From contig WRNK01000082.1 in the NCBI GenBank assembly GCA_009776675.1, positions 1 to 5,918 on the forward strand: a stretch of DNA of 5,918 bases. Reading direction: 5' to 3'. This DNA comes from Methanimicrococcus sp. (GTDB lineage: Archaea > Halobacteriota > Methanosarcinia > Methanosarcinales > Methanosarcinaceae). This document shows positions 1-5,918 of the stretch, in pieces. The notes below the pieces were generated by a model. That model saw nothing but the letters and a program-made list of their open reading frames with translations. It was not told the DNA's origin and searched no databases. The position numbers and the translations under genes are program-made. How positions within the stretch are numbered: the first letter of the stretch is position 1; every line of letters begins with the position of its first letter.

Positions 1-33
1 AGACAGCATGTTTCATTTTAAGGAGGCACTATT

Positions 34-1266
34 ATGAATCAAAATTCCAAAACAAACAATAAAAGCAATGCAAGCAATACAAACAATGCTGATATAACCA
101 AAATGGATTATTCCAAGTATATTACCAAAACAATGGCAAAAGTTCCGCCGTCAGGCATTCGCAAATATTTCGATATTGCTGCGGGAATTGAAGACGTCAT
201 ATCTCTTGGCGTCGGAGAGCCGGATTTTGTAACTCCGTGGCATATTCGGGAAATGTGCATTCATTCGATTGAAATGGGGGAGACGTCATACACGTCCAAT
301 TATGGTCTTTTGGAACTGCGCGAAGAAATCGCAAAAAGATACAAAAGAGACCATGGTTTGGATTATGACCCGAAACAGGAAATTTTAGTCACAACCGGCG
401 TCAGTGAAGCTGTTGATATTGCCATCCGAAGCATTTTAAATCCAGGGGATGAAATTCTCGTTGTTCAGCCGGCATACGTTTCTTACGTTCCGCTGATTAT
501 TTTAGCCGGCGGTGTTCCGGTACCGGTGCCGACAAAAGCCGAAAACGAATTTAAAGTTCTTCCCGAAGATATTTTGGCAAAAGTAACACCAAAGACAAAA
601 GCCATCATTCTCAACTACCCCAACAATCCGACCGGTGCCGTTATGACACGCGAAGATTTTGAAAAAATCGCTGCTGTGATAGAGCAGCATGATTTGCTGG
701 TGCTTTCCGATGAGGTTTATGAAGCCATGACTTATGAGGGAATACATACGCCGTTTTCAGCCATTTCGGGAATGAAGGAGCGCACAATCTTGTTAAACGG
801 TTTGTCAAAATCCCATGCAATGACCGGTTTTCGTCTCGGATACATTTTGGCGCCGCAAGACTTAATCGCCGCCATGATGACCATCCATCAATATTGTATG
901 CTGTGTGCACCCGTGACAGCTCAAATCGGCGCAATTGAAGCCTTGCGAAACGGTGAAGAAGAAATGAAATCCATGATTCGAGAATTCAACCGCAGACGTG
1001 TTTTAATTGTGGACGGGTTCAATAAACTCGGACTGGATTGTTTTGAGCCGAGAGGTGCGTTTTACGCGTTTCCATCCATCCAATCCACTGGACTGACGTC
1101 TGAGCAGTTTGCAGACAAATTTTTCTCAAGCAAACATGTCATCACCATTCCGGGAAGCATCTTTGGAGAAACAGGTGTCGGGCATATGAGATGTGCTTAT
1201 GCGACGTCAAGAGAAGACATTAAAGTTGCACTAGAGCGCTTAGAAGATTTCTTAAAAACATTGTAA
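34..1266 (+). CDS. PLP-dependent aminotransferase, class I/II (aspartate aminotransferase-like)
   Basis: A 410-aa cytosolic fold-type I enzyme that moves an amino group between an amino acid and a 2-oxo acid using pyridoxal phosphate. Visible landmarks are GEPDF (61-65), the NYPNNPTGA loop (194-202), SDEVY with the PLP-contacting Asp226, LSKSHAMTGFRLGY with the Schiff-base Lys259, and Arg386 in GHMRCAY, which should bind the substrate carboxylate. The length is normal for the family apart from the N-terminus. The start is set by AGGAGG at 21-26, 7 bases before ATG 34. A later ATG at 103 (Met24) lies nearer the expected start of the fold but has no ribosome binding site. Residues 1-23 are Asn/Lys/Ser/Thr-rich and look disordered, unlike the rest of the protein. 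The gene appears monocistronic, with its own terminator. The exact substrate (aspartate, alanine or aromatic) cannot be read from sequence. The family call is near certain. Confidence 0.95.
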   Translation: MNQNSKTNNKSNASNTNNADITKMDYSKYITKTMAKVPPSGIRKYFDIAAGIEDVISLGVGEPDFVTPWHIREMCIHSIEMGETSYTSNYGLLELREEIAKRYKRDHGLDYDPKQEILVTTGVSEAVDIAIRSILNPGDEILVVQPAYVSYVPLIILAGGVPVPVPTKAENEFKVLPEDILAKVTPKTKAIILNYPNNPTGAVMTREDFEKIAAVIEQHDLLVLSDEVYEAMTYEGIHTPFSAISGMKERTILLNGLSKSHAMTGFRLGYILAPQDLIAAMMTIHQYCMLCAPVTAQIGAIEALRNGEEEMKSMIREFNRRRVLIVDGFNKLGLDCFEPRGAFYAFPSIQSTGLTSEQFADKFFSSKHVITIPGSIFGETGVGHMRCAYATSREDIKVALERLEDFLKTL

Positions 1267-1290
1267 AATTTTAAAAATCATTTTAAAAAA

Positions 1291-1332
1291 GCGTTTCCTA
1301 AAAAAGGAGACGCCGGCTTTTTTTTATTTTTT
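1291..1332 (+). terminator. Hairpin plus T-tract terminator of the aminotransferase gene
   Basis: GCGTTTCCT (1291-1299) pairs with AGGAGACGC (1305-1313) in a 9-bp stem with one G-U pair and an AAAAA loop. It is followed by T8 (1318-1325) and T6 (1327-1332). It begins 24 bases after the stop codon. In archaea the T-tracts alone can terminate transcription. Confidence 0.8.
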
Positions 1333-1409
1333 AACCTGAATTCATAGATATAGTTATCGTTTTTGAAAAAAAAAGAACGGTTAATTACTTTTAAGTTTTT
1401 TTGACCTTT

Positions 1410-1434
1410 TGCAAACAAAATGATTTTGTTTGCA
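1410..1434 (+). promoter_or_regulatory. Perfect 11-bp inverted repeat upstream of the surface-protein gene
   Basis: TGCAAACAAAA (1410-1420) is the exact reverse complement of TTTTGTTTGCA (1424-1434), with TGA between. It could be a DNA dyad bound by a regulator or an RNA hairpin in the leader of the gene at 1497. No convincing archaeal TATA element could be assigned, so whether it is transcribed is unknown. It is separate from the preceding terminator and lies just before a second hairpin. Confidence 0.55.
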
Positions 1435-1435
1435 G

Positions 1436-1481
1436 CCATTGAAAATCCAAAAAGCCTGCTTACAATGGATCAGGCTTTTTT
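1436..1481 (+). promoter_or_regulatory. Leader hairpin with possible pseudoknot, next to the ribosome binding site
   Basis: AAAAAGCCTG (1449-1458) and CAGGCTTTTT (1471-1480) form a perfect 10-bp stem with a 12-base loop. Within the loop CAATGG (1463-1468) is complementary to CCATTG (1436-1441) just upstream of the stem, and GGAT (1467-1470) to ATCC (1445-1448). The loop could therefore form a pseudoknot or a competing stem. The structure ends 6 bases before the AGGTGA ribosome binding site (1487-1492) of the next gene. It looks like a bidirectional terminator or a translation/attenuation control element. The T-run lies inside the stem rather than after it, so a plain + strand terminator is less likely. 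Confidence 0.5.
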
Positions 1482-1496
1482 AAAAAAGGTGAAAAA

Positions 1497-3023
1497 ATGA
1501 AAACAAAAACAATATTTAAAACAGTTCTTATTGCTTTTCTGGTTCTTTTACTTGCGGGAACCGCTTGTGCAAAAGAGTGGACAGTCGGCGGGGAATCCCC
1601 CGACTTTTTGACAATTCAGGCAGCAATTGCCGGAAGTACAGCAAACGGCGATACTTTGAATGTTCGAGCCGGAACATACACATTTACTGCGAATCAGAGT
1701 ATCAGTAAATCAATAACAATAAAGGGAGAAAGTAATGAAACAGTTATTTTTGATCTGGGCGGCTTTACATTCATTCCGAGATCGGAAGACTTTGTTGTTT
1801 CTGACGTCACATTTACAAACGGATCATACGGCATCAACCTTCAAGCAAGCGCGACAAACGCTCTTATTGAAAACTGTACTTTTGACGGCATGAAACACAG
1901 TGATGGAATCCGATTAACAAGAGACGGTGCTGTTTTTAAGAACAACACGGTTAAAAATATGAACGGCTTTACAACCGCTCTTTATACCAATGCAAGCGGC
2001 GTCCAAATTGTCGGAAACACATTTAGTGGACTGTCCGGAAGCGGCAGCGCAGCAAGAATTATCTGTGCTGAAAATGCACCCGCCGTTGAAATCCGTGACA
2101 ATCAAATTACAAACAATACCGGAGAAGCCATCCGCCTTTGGAAAGAAGACACAGCAGATGCTGTAATTACCGGAAACGTCATTTCAGGAAACACATTAAA
2201 AGGCATTTACCTTTACAATGCCGGCGAAAACAGTGCCATTTACCTCAACGACATTTTCAGCAATGCCGGCGGAAACGTTGCATCTTACGGCACATTGCCG
2301 GTGGTTGTGATATTTAACAGTCCCGACCAATTGACAACATCGTTAAACGGTAACGAATGGATCGGAAACCCCGGAAACTATTGGGGCAATGATTACATCG
2401 GAACCGACGCCGACGGAAACGGTATCGGAACAACGCCGCATATGATCTTGTCCAAATACACCGATGAAAATCCGTTAACCGTTTCAGTGACTCAATTTGT
2501 GTTTGACGAATCCGGAGAACCGACGGAACCAACAGAGCCGACGGAACCAACAGAACCGACGGAACCAACAGAGCCGACGGAACCAACAGAACCGACAGAA
2601 CCAACAGAGCCGACGGAACCAACAGAGCCGACAGAACCAACAGAGCCGACAGAACCAATTGGAAGCAAGACAGGGACATCCATTCCGATGACAACAAACG
2701 TCATCCCGTCTATTTCTGTGTCATTCTCCATTGATTCCTTGGACTTTGGCGATTTGTCTGCCGGACAAACCAGTTCGCCCAAAGAAATGCAAATCACGAA
2801 CAACGGCGGCTGTGACATCAAAGTGACAGCAGAAGTCATGGAAGATTCAGACGACTTGTATAAGCAAGGCATTTGGATTGACAGTTCATTTTGGCCCGAC
2901 TTTGAAAAAATAATTCAAAAGAAAACGACATCAACATCATCCGTTGTTTTAAAAGTTCCCGATAATTATGAAGGAACCGGCGATATCCAAGGAACATTAA
3001 TGTTGTGGGTCGAAGCGATTTAA
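1497..3023 (+). CDS. Secreted right-handed parallel beta-helix surface protein with (EPT)n linker
   Basis: A 508-aa exported protein of unknown target. Residues 1-25 form a signal peptide: basic start, hydrophobic core 10-20, likely cleavage after Ala-Cys-Ala25. Residues about 26-335 are a pectate-lyase-like/NosD-type beta-helix. It opens with DFLTIQAAI (36-44) and GDTLNVRAGTY (51-61), has many N-x-I/V and G-N-T rungs, and ends in NYWGNDYIGTDADGNGIG (294-311), a motif common in methanogen surface proteins. Residues 341-387 are 15 EPT repeats plus EP, an acidic, extended, possibly glycosylated spacer. Residues about 405-508 (SFSIDSLDFGDLSAGQ to the end) look like a beta-sandwich domain. No C-terminal membrane anchor or sorting signal is visible, so it may be secreted or held to the envelope by its last domain. 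AGGTGA at 1487-1492 supports the start. Such proteins are usually adhesins or carbohydrate-binding proteins; no catalytic residues could be assigned. Confidence 0.9.
   Translation: MKTKTIFKTVLIAFLVLLLAGTACAKEWTVGGESPDFLTIQAAIAGSTANGDTLNVRAGTYTFTANQSISKSITIKGESNETVIFDLGGFTFIPRSEDFVVSDVTFTNGSYGINLQASATNALIENCTFDGMKHSDGIRLTRDGAVFKNNTVKNMNGFTTALYTNASGVQIVGNTFSGLSGSGSAARIICAENAPAVEIRDNQITNNTGEAIRLWKEDTADAVITGNVISGNTLKGIYLYNAGENSAIYLNDIFSNAGGNVASYGTLPVVVIFNSPDQLTTSLNGNEWIGNPGNYWGNDYIGTDADGNGIGTTPHMILSKYTDENPLTVSVTQFVFDESGEPTEPTEPTEPTEPTEPTEPTEPTEPTEPTEPTEPTEPTEPTEPTEPIGSKTGTSIPMTTNVIPSISVSFSIDSLDFGDLSAGQTSSPKEMQITNNGGCDIKVTAEVMEDSDDLYKQGIWIDSSFWPDFEKIIQKKTTSTSSVVLKVPDNYEGTGDIQGTLMLWVEAI
2517..2657 (+). 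repeat. 9-bp coding tandem repeat, 15.7 copies (Glu-Pro-Thr)
   Basis: Fifteen full 9-base units plus six bases encode EPT repeated in frame. Every even-numbered unit is identical (GAACCAACA). Odd units vary between GAACCGACG, GAGCCGACG, GAACCGACA and GAGCCGACA. The array therefore grew as an 18-bp higher-order unit. The repeat opens other frames on both strands, producing false ORFs. Copy number probably varies by slippage. Confidence 0.95.
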
Positions 3024-3064
3024 AAAAATAACAACGGCAAAACCACAAAAATGAATTGAAAAAA

Positions 3065-3145
3065 GGATCGTGGTGAATGTACTCAAAGTTTAGGGGACAC
3101 GCATCATGATCCAATATTTTTTGAAGTTTAATTTTGTTTTTTTTT
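3065..3145 (+). terminator. Long-loop hairpin and T-tracts after the surface-protein gene
   Basis: GGATCGTGGTG (3065-3075) pairs with CATCATGATCC (3102-3112) in an 11-bp stem with two G-U pairs and a 26-base loop. T6 (3117-3122) and T9 (3137-3145) follow. It starts 41 bases after the stop codon. The T-tracts make this a likely termination zone. The long loop is unusual for a simple terminator. The remaining A-rich spacer to 3234 shows nothing else that can be assigned. Confidence 0.55.
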
Positions 3146-3194
3146 AGAAAAAGGGTTCCGAGATTTGATTATCATTTCAAAAGAAAAACAAAAA

Positions 3195-3260
3195 ATGAAA
3201 AATAAAAAAATGAACAAAAAAGAAGAGGGATATATTGCTGTTGATGTCAAAAACGCTTGA
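3195..3260 (+). other. Short ORF overlapping the start of the next gene (leader peptide or displaced N-terminus)
   Basis: ATG at 3195 opens a 21-codon frame, rich in Lys, Asn and Glu, ending at TGA 3258-3260. A second ATG lies in frame at 3210. It overlaps the first codons of the 276-aa gene in a different frame. Neither ATG has a Shine-Dalgarno site. Removing one A from the run of five at 3249-3253 would fuse this frame to the main ORF just before LEDNVAKF. It may be an upstream peptide, the broken true N-terminus, or chance in A-rich DNA. Confidence 0.25.
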
Positions 3261-4065
3261 AGATAATGTTGCAAAATTTAAAACGGCTTATGAAAACAGA
3301 GATAAAAATGATGTTCGGATGTTTGCAAGAAGTATTGTACATGATATAGGTCATGCGACGGCTCCAATTTATTTTCATTACATTGATACCGCAGTTACCG
3401 AACGTATTCAATTTAACATAGTTGACGGGAAATTTGACTCAGTAAGTTATGAAATTAACGACAGAGTAAATTTTACGAATGGGCAACTTGAAAGGTCAAT
3501 AATTCATGGAAAATTCCACCTCGAAGCGGACGGTTTTGAATGCGATGCCGAAATAATAAACGAAAAAGATTGGTTAGAATTAGAGGACACCGCGTGTGAA
3601 TCTGCAACATTTTTCTTTTCAAAAAATCTCGGCATTGAAGAGAGGCCCGCATATCATGAGTATTTAATCCCAAATCTCCCATATATCAAATCTCATAAAA
3701 GGGGATTTGAAAATTGTAAATCAATTTCCGATTTCGGTCAAATTTTTGCAGAAATGCGTTTCGGAGATAACAAAAATGCGAATTGGAGTCATTTCCTCGA
3801 TGTCATTGAAAACAGAAAAAAATTCTCATATTTTGATTATGCTAAAAATTATCTTATTTTTTTAACGGAAAATAAAGAACACATCGCAGACCGTATTTTA
3901 AAATGGAGAGCTGCAAGACCTCACGAAAACTGGATTAATAAAGATTTTATAATTGAAAATCTTGACAAATCTATTGATAAATTACTATCAAATGTTGATT
4001 TTTCAGCAGAAAACAACGAATTTTTAATATTTAGAGACGCATTATTAATTTCAATGGACGAATAG
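3235..4065 (+). CDS. Hypothetical protein, first gene of an unknown two-gene unit
   Basis: Up to 276 aa; I do not recognise the family. It has no signal peptide or membrane segment and is probably cytosolic. Residues 8-56 look helical and contain IVHDIGHATAPIYFHYID. The HDIGH (36-40) recalls metal-binding HD-domain proteins, but no further HD-family motif is evident, so this is not a functional call. Residues about 57-108 alternate like beta strands; 180-276 are helical and charged. The start is uncertain: GAGGG at 3225-3229 is 5 bases from TTG 3235, 11 from TTG 3241 and 14 from ATG 3244 (MSKTLEDN). No in-frame ATG lies upstream, since a TGA at 3211 closes the frame. Composition is visibly more AT-rich than the aminotransferase or surface-protein gene, which may indicate transfer. 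The gene downstream begins 14 bases after its stop, with the ribosome binding site abutting the stop codon, suggesting co-transcription. That it is a real gene is well supported; its function is not. Confidence 0.75.
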   Translation: MLLMSKTLEDNVAKFKTAYENRDKNDVRMFARSIVHDIGHATAPIYFHYIDTAVTERIQFNIVDGKFDSVSYEINDRVNFTNGQLERSIIHGKFHLEADGFECDAEIINEKDWLELEDTACESATFFFSKNLGIEERPAYHEYLIPNLPYIKSHKRGFENCKSISDFGQIFAEMRFGDNKNANWSHFLDVIENRKKFSYFDYAKNYLIFLTENKEHIADRILKWRAARPHENWINKDFIIENLDKSIDKLLSNVDFSAENNEFLIFRDALLISMDE

Positions 4066-4079
4066 GGAGTAATCAGCAC

Positions 4080-4268
4080 ATGAGCATATTAATTAATCCA
4101 AAATTAATTATTAATCCGCAAAACGAATCACGGATATTTAAAATAATAAACGAATCAAAAACGAGAGATTTGTATCGTGTCGGCGAATTTGAAAAAATAC
4201 AAGAACGTGCAAAAAAAGAATTAGAAGAAATGGGCGAATTTAAAATAATCGAAGAGTTCTTTGATTAA
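4080..4268 (+). CDS. Small hypothetical protein, second gene of the unknown unit
   Basis: A 62-aa protein of no recognised family. Ribosome binding site GGGAG (4065-4069) overlaps the TAG stop of the gene before by one base, 10 bases from ATG 4080, so translation is probably coupled. Residues 1-14 hold a short internal duplication (ILINP then LIINP). Residues 36-62 are a strongly charged helix with two GEF motifs (GEFEKIQ and GEFKIIE). There is no export signal. It shares the AT-rich composition of its upstream partner. A large and a small gene in tight tandem is an arrangement seen in toxin-antitoxin and other two-component modules, but nothing in the sequence confirms this. No + strand T-tract follows its stop, so its transcript may run into the convergent lemA terminator. 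Confidence 0.65.
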   Translation: MSILINPKLIINPQNESRIFKIINESKTRDLYRVGEFEKIQERAKKELEEMGEFKIIEEFFD

Positions 4269-4322
4269 TCATTCCCTATCTTCAACAAGAAATGCAGGAA
4301 ACAAAAAACAAATAACGAAAAC

Positions 4323-4363
4323 AAAAAAAGAAAAATGAACGGATTGAAAGCTTCAACCCGTTT
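4323..4363 (-). terminator. Hairpin plus T-tract terminator of the lemA transcript
   Basis: On the + strand AACGG (4338-4342) pairs with CCGTT (4358-4362) and TTGAA (4344-4348) with TTCAA (4352-4356), with one A/C mismatch and an AGC loop. Read on the - strand, the hairpin is followed by T5 (4335-4331) and T7 (4329-4323). The stem overlaps the lemA stop codon, so termination follows translation with almost no 3' UTR. Confidence 0.75.
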
Positions 4364-4931
4364 AGAATTTCACTTTTGGTGCATCTCTTGCATCGGCTTC
4401 AACTTCAAAGAGTTCTTTTTTGGTAAAACCAAACAGACCGGCAACGATATTTCTTGGAATGGTTTGAATTTCGGTGTTGTATTTGGTGACCGTGTCATTA
4501 TAGAATTGGCGTGTGTAAGCGATTTTGTCTTCCGTATCCTTCAATTGTCTTTGAAGGTCCATGAAATTTTCATTGGCTTTCAAAGCCGGATAATTTTCAG
4601 AAACCGCAAATAAACTCTTCAATGTGGAAGAAAGCATATTAGAAGCTTCCGCTTTTTCATGAACAGACGCAGCATTCATAACGGCGGCACGAGCTTTTGT
4701 CACATTTTCCAAAAGTTCTTTTTCATGACCGGCGTACCCTTTAACTGTTTCCACCAAATTCGGAATCAGATCATAGCGACGTTTTAATTGAACATCAATT
4801 TGACTCCAGGCGTTGTCAACAAGATTTCTGCTTCTCACAAGGCCGTTGTACATCACAACAAAAAAACCGACCACAAGAAGAATCAAAACAATAACAGCAA
4901 CAATAACAATGATTGTAAAGATCGACACCAT
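4362..4931 (-). CDS. lemA: LemA family membrane protein
   Basis: A 189-aa complete LemA-family protein. One N-terminal membrane helix (about residues 4-27) is followed by a long helical domain. Family signatures are [20 protein letters not shown] (28-47), [18 protein letters not shown] (49-66), VTKAR (77-81), [10 protein letters not shown] (114-123), [20 protein letters not shown] (126-145) and [19 protein letters not shown] (151-169). Length is typical. AGGAG (4943-4939 on the - strand) is 7 bases from the ATG and fixes the start. It lies downstream of a DUF2207-type gene on the same strand, a common LemA neighbour, so the two probably act together at the membrane. The biochemical role of the family is not established; links to envelope or membrane stress are proposed. 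The family call is near certain. Confidence 0.95.
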   Translation of the reverse strand: MVSIFTIIVIVAVIVLILLVVGFFVVMYNGLVRSRNLVDNAWSQIDVQLKRRYDLIPNLVETVKGYAGHEKELLENVTKARAAVMNAASVHEKAEASNMLSSTLKSLFAVSENYPALKANENFMDLQRQLKDTEDKIAYTRQFYNDTVTKYNTEIQTIPRNIVAGLFGFTKKELFEVEADARDAPKVKF

Positions 4932-4974
4932 AATATCACTCCTTTTATTTGATAGTCATACGTTTCATATTTTT

Positions 4975-5082
4975 AAATCCATTGGCAATTCTTTTTTAAA
5001 TCCACCGGCAATTTCTTTTTTAAATCCACCGGCAATTTCTTTTTTAAATCCACCGGCAATTTCTTTTTTAAATCCGCCAAAG
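4975..5082 (-). repeat. 24-bp tandem repeat array between the DUF2207 gene and lemA
   Basis: Units start at 4975, 4998, 5022, 5046 and 5070. Units 2-4 are identical 24-mers of the form AAATCCACCGGC followed by AATTTC and T6. Unit 1 is a diverged 23-mer. Unit 5 is a 13-base remnant abutting the DUF2207 stop codon. On the - strand, in the +1 frame relative to DUF2207, the array reads GGFKKEIA repeated and stays open until TGA near 4965. It fills most of the spacer, probably within the DUF2207-lemA transcript. On the + strand each unit carries a T-run that could stop antisense transcription. The origin is probably replication slippage; a function is not shown. Confidence 0.9.
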
Positions 5083-5918
5083 TTAACGTGCGCCTCCAAA
5101 ACCGCCGCCGAAACCGCCGCCGATACCTCCAAAACCACCACCGCCGCCGATTCTGCCGCCTCCACCGCCGCCACTACTTGGCATTGAAGTTGTGTAAGCA
5201 TTGCTCATACCGAGATAGAAGAACGGGTAATAATACAAGCATCCGAGCCTGCTTTGATTCATCTGTCCCGTTGGTGTTGCCAAATTCATATGTTTAAGAG
5301 CAGTGTCTGCCACACCAAGTGCCATTGCATAAACAATGAAATGGTCCCAGATAATAACTGAAGCCGGCGGATATTGTTTTATCAAAGAATAATCGGTTAA
5401 ATATTTGGAAAAGTTTGTCCACTTTAAGTAGAAAAGACGGCCCTCAGGCGTCCAGCGTCCCATTGATTTTTTGAAAATAACAGGATAAAGAAGCAAAACA
5501 ACTGAAAGTATCCCGCTAAGGAAACAAAGACCTTCCACAATGCTGGTCATCGGATATAAATGAGATGGTGCAGCAATATTAGAAATGAAAAACATTGCAA
5601 ATGAAAGAATTAATAATCCGATACCGACGTTTGTGATATACTTGTTTCCGGTGTTATCGAAATAAGATGAAAATTTTGACCTTCGAGCAATAGAATTATT
5701 CCATCCGGTTATGAAATTGTAGAAGGCATCGTTTCCGCCCAACTTCTTTTGAAAATATTTCCAAATAATTTCGTTGTCGACAGCATACCTTTTTAAGAAG
5801 GAATAAACACTCCCCTCAAAGTCTTCCAACTCCGAATCCGGCTCTTTCTCAAATCTCAAAACAAGATCCCTTTTTCTTTTATCGCGCGTTTCAACTTCTT
5901 GAATAGACACATATTTGC
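5083..5918 (-). CDS. DUF2207-type predicted membrane protein, C-terminal part (cut by window edge)
   Basis: The frame is open to the right edge with no start in view; the GTG at 5910 is internal. Numbered from that GTG there are 275 residues, whereas the family is usually around 600, so the signal peptide and extracellular N-terminal domain should lie beyond the window. A charged, probably cytosolic stretch (1-90) is followed by two membrane helices (about 92-113 and 121-147). Then come GRWTPEGR (151-158), the conserved segment YLTDYSLIKQYPPASVIIWD (170-189) with FIVYAMALGVA after it, and a glycine-rich tail (247-275) ending GGFGGAR. The tail is characteristic of DUF2207/YciQ-like proteins. 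Function is unknown. It is encoded 151 bases upstream of lemA on the same strand, and this pairing supports the call. A +1 shift at the stop would extend the tail into FGGFKKEIA repeats. Confidence 0.88.
   Translation of the reverse strand, partial: KYVSIQEVETRDKRKRDLVLRFEKEPDSELEDFEGSVYSFLKRYAVDNEIIWKYFQKKLGGNDAFYNFITGWNNSIARRSKFSSYFDNTGNKYITNVGIGLLILSFAMFFISNIAAPSHLYPMTSIVEGLCFLSGILSVVLLLYPVIFKKSMGRWTPEGRLFYLKWTNFSKYLTDYSLIKQYPPASVIIWDHFIVYAMALGVADTALKHMNLATPTGQMNQSRLGCLYYYPFFYLGMSNAYTTSMPSSGGGGGGRIGGGGGFGGIGGGFGGGFGGAR

Noticed and set aside
1341..1360. ATAGATATAG as an archaeal TATA box for the surface-protein gene
   Set aside because: AT-rich DNA gives many such matches; no supporting BRE or spacing to a known start site can be shown.
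2314..2872. Two long - strand ORFs and a + strand ORF rich in Ser/Leu/Val, Gly-Ser-Val or Arg-Asn-Gln repeats
   Set aside because: They are other-frame readings of the EPT tandem repeat inside the beta-helix gene, with no ribosome binding site or domain of their own.
3340..3354. HDIGH as evidence for an HD-domain phosphohydrolase
   Set aside because: Only this single motif is seen; the other conserved His/Asp positions of HD enzymes could not be placed in the protein.
4335..4613. 92-aa + strand ORF
   Set aside because: It lies antisense to the lemA 3' half, which has full family conservation, and its translation shows no domain.
4975..5082. CRISPR-like array
   Set aside because: The units are directly contiguous 24-mers with no unique spacers, and no cas gene is nearby.
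4965..5201. 78-aa - strand ORF with Ala/Val-rich start and GGFKKEIA repeats
   Set aside because: Its first half is an out-of-frame reading of the DUF2207 glycine tail and it has no ribosome binding site, so it is not called as a gene; the repeat part is reported as a finding.

Overview
The window looks like the chromosome of a methanogenic archaeon, possibly one of the Methanosarcinales with small, low-GC genomes such as Methanimicrococcus. This is inferred from the style of the aminotransferase, the secreted parallel beta-helix protein with a 'NYWG-N-DY-GTDADGNG' motif typical of methanogen surface proteins, strong Shine-Dalgarno sites and T-tract terminators. It is not proven, because no rRNA or methanogenesis gene is present.

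Layout. Positions 1-1266: a complete class I/II PLP aminotransferase on the + strand, with its own ribosome binding site and a clear terminator. Positions 1267-1496: a 230-base spacer with that terminator, a perfect 11-bp inverted repeat, and a second perfect 10-bp hairpin ending just before the next ribosome binding site. The loop of the second hairpin is complementary to the bases between the two hairpins. Positions 1497-3023: a secreted surface protein with a signal peptide, beta-helix domain, (Glu-Pro-Thr)15 linker and a C-terminal beta-sandwich-like domain. Positions 3024-3234: a T-rich spacer with a long-looped hairpin. Positions 3235-4268: two closely spaced, AT-richer genes of unknown family (about 276 and 62 aa) that look like one transcription unit.

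From 4269 to the right edge the genes lie on the - strand. A partial DUF2207-type membrane protein, cut by the window edge, is followed by lemA, which ends at a good hairpin/T-tract terminator converging on the two unknown genes. The 151-base spacer between DUF2207 and lemA holds a 24-bp tandem repeat array. In another frame this array is an open (Gly-Gly-Phe-Lys-Lys-Glu-Ile-Ala)n extension of the glycine-rich tail of DUF2207.

The best candidates for something undescribed are the two-gene unknown cassette (with a possibly frameshifted start), the structured leader of the surface-protein gene, and the 24-bp repeat array. The rest is ordinary. No CRISPR array, tRNA, rRNA, transposase or integrase was seen.
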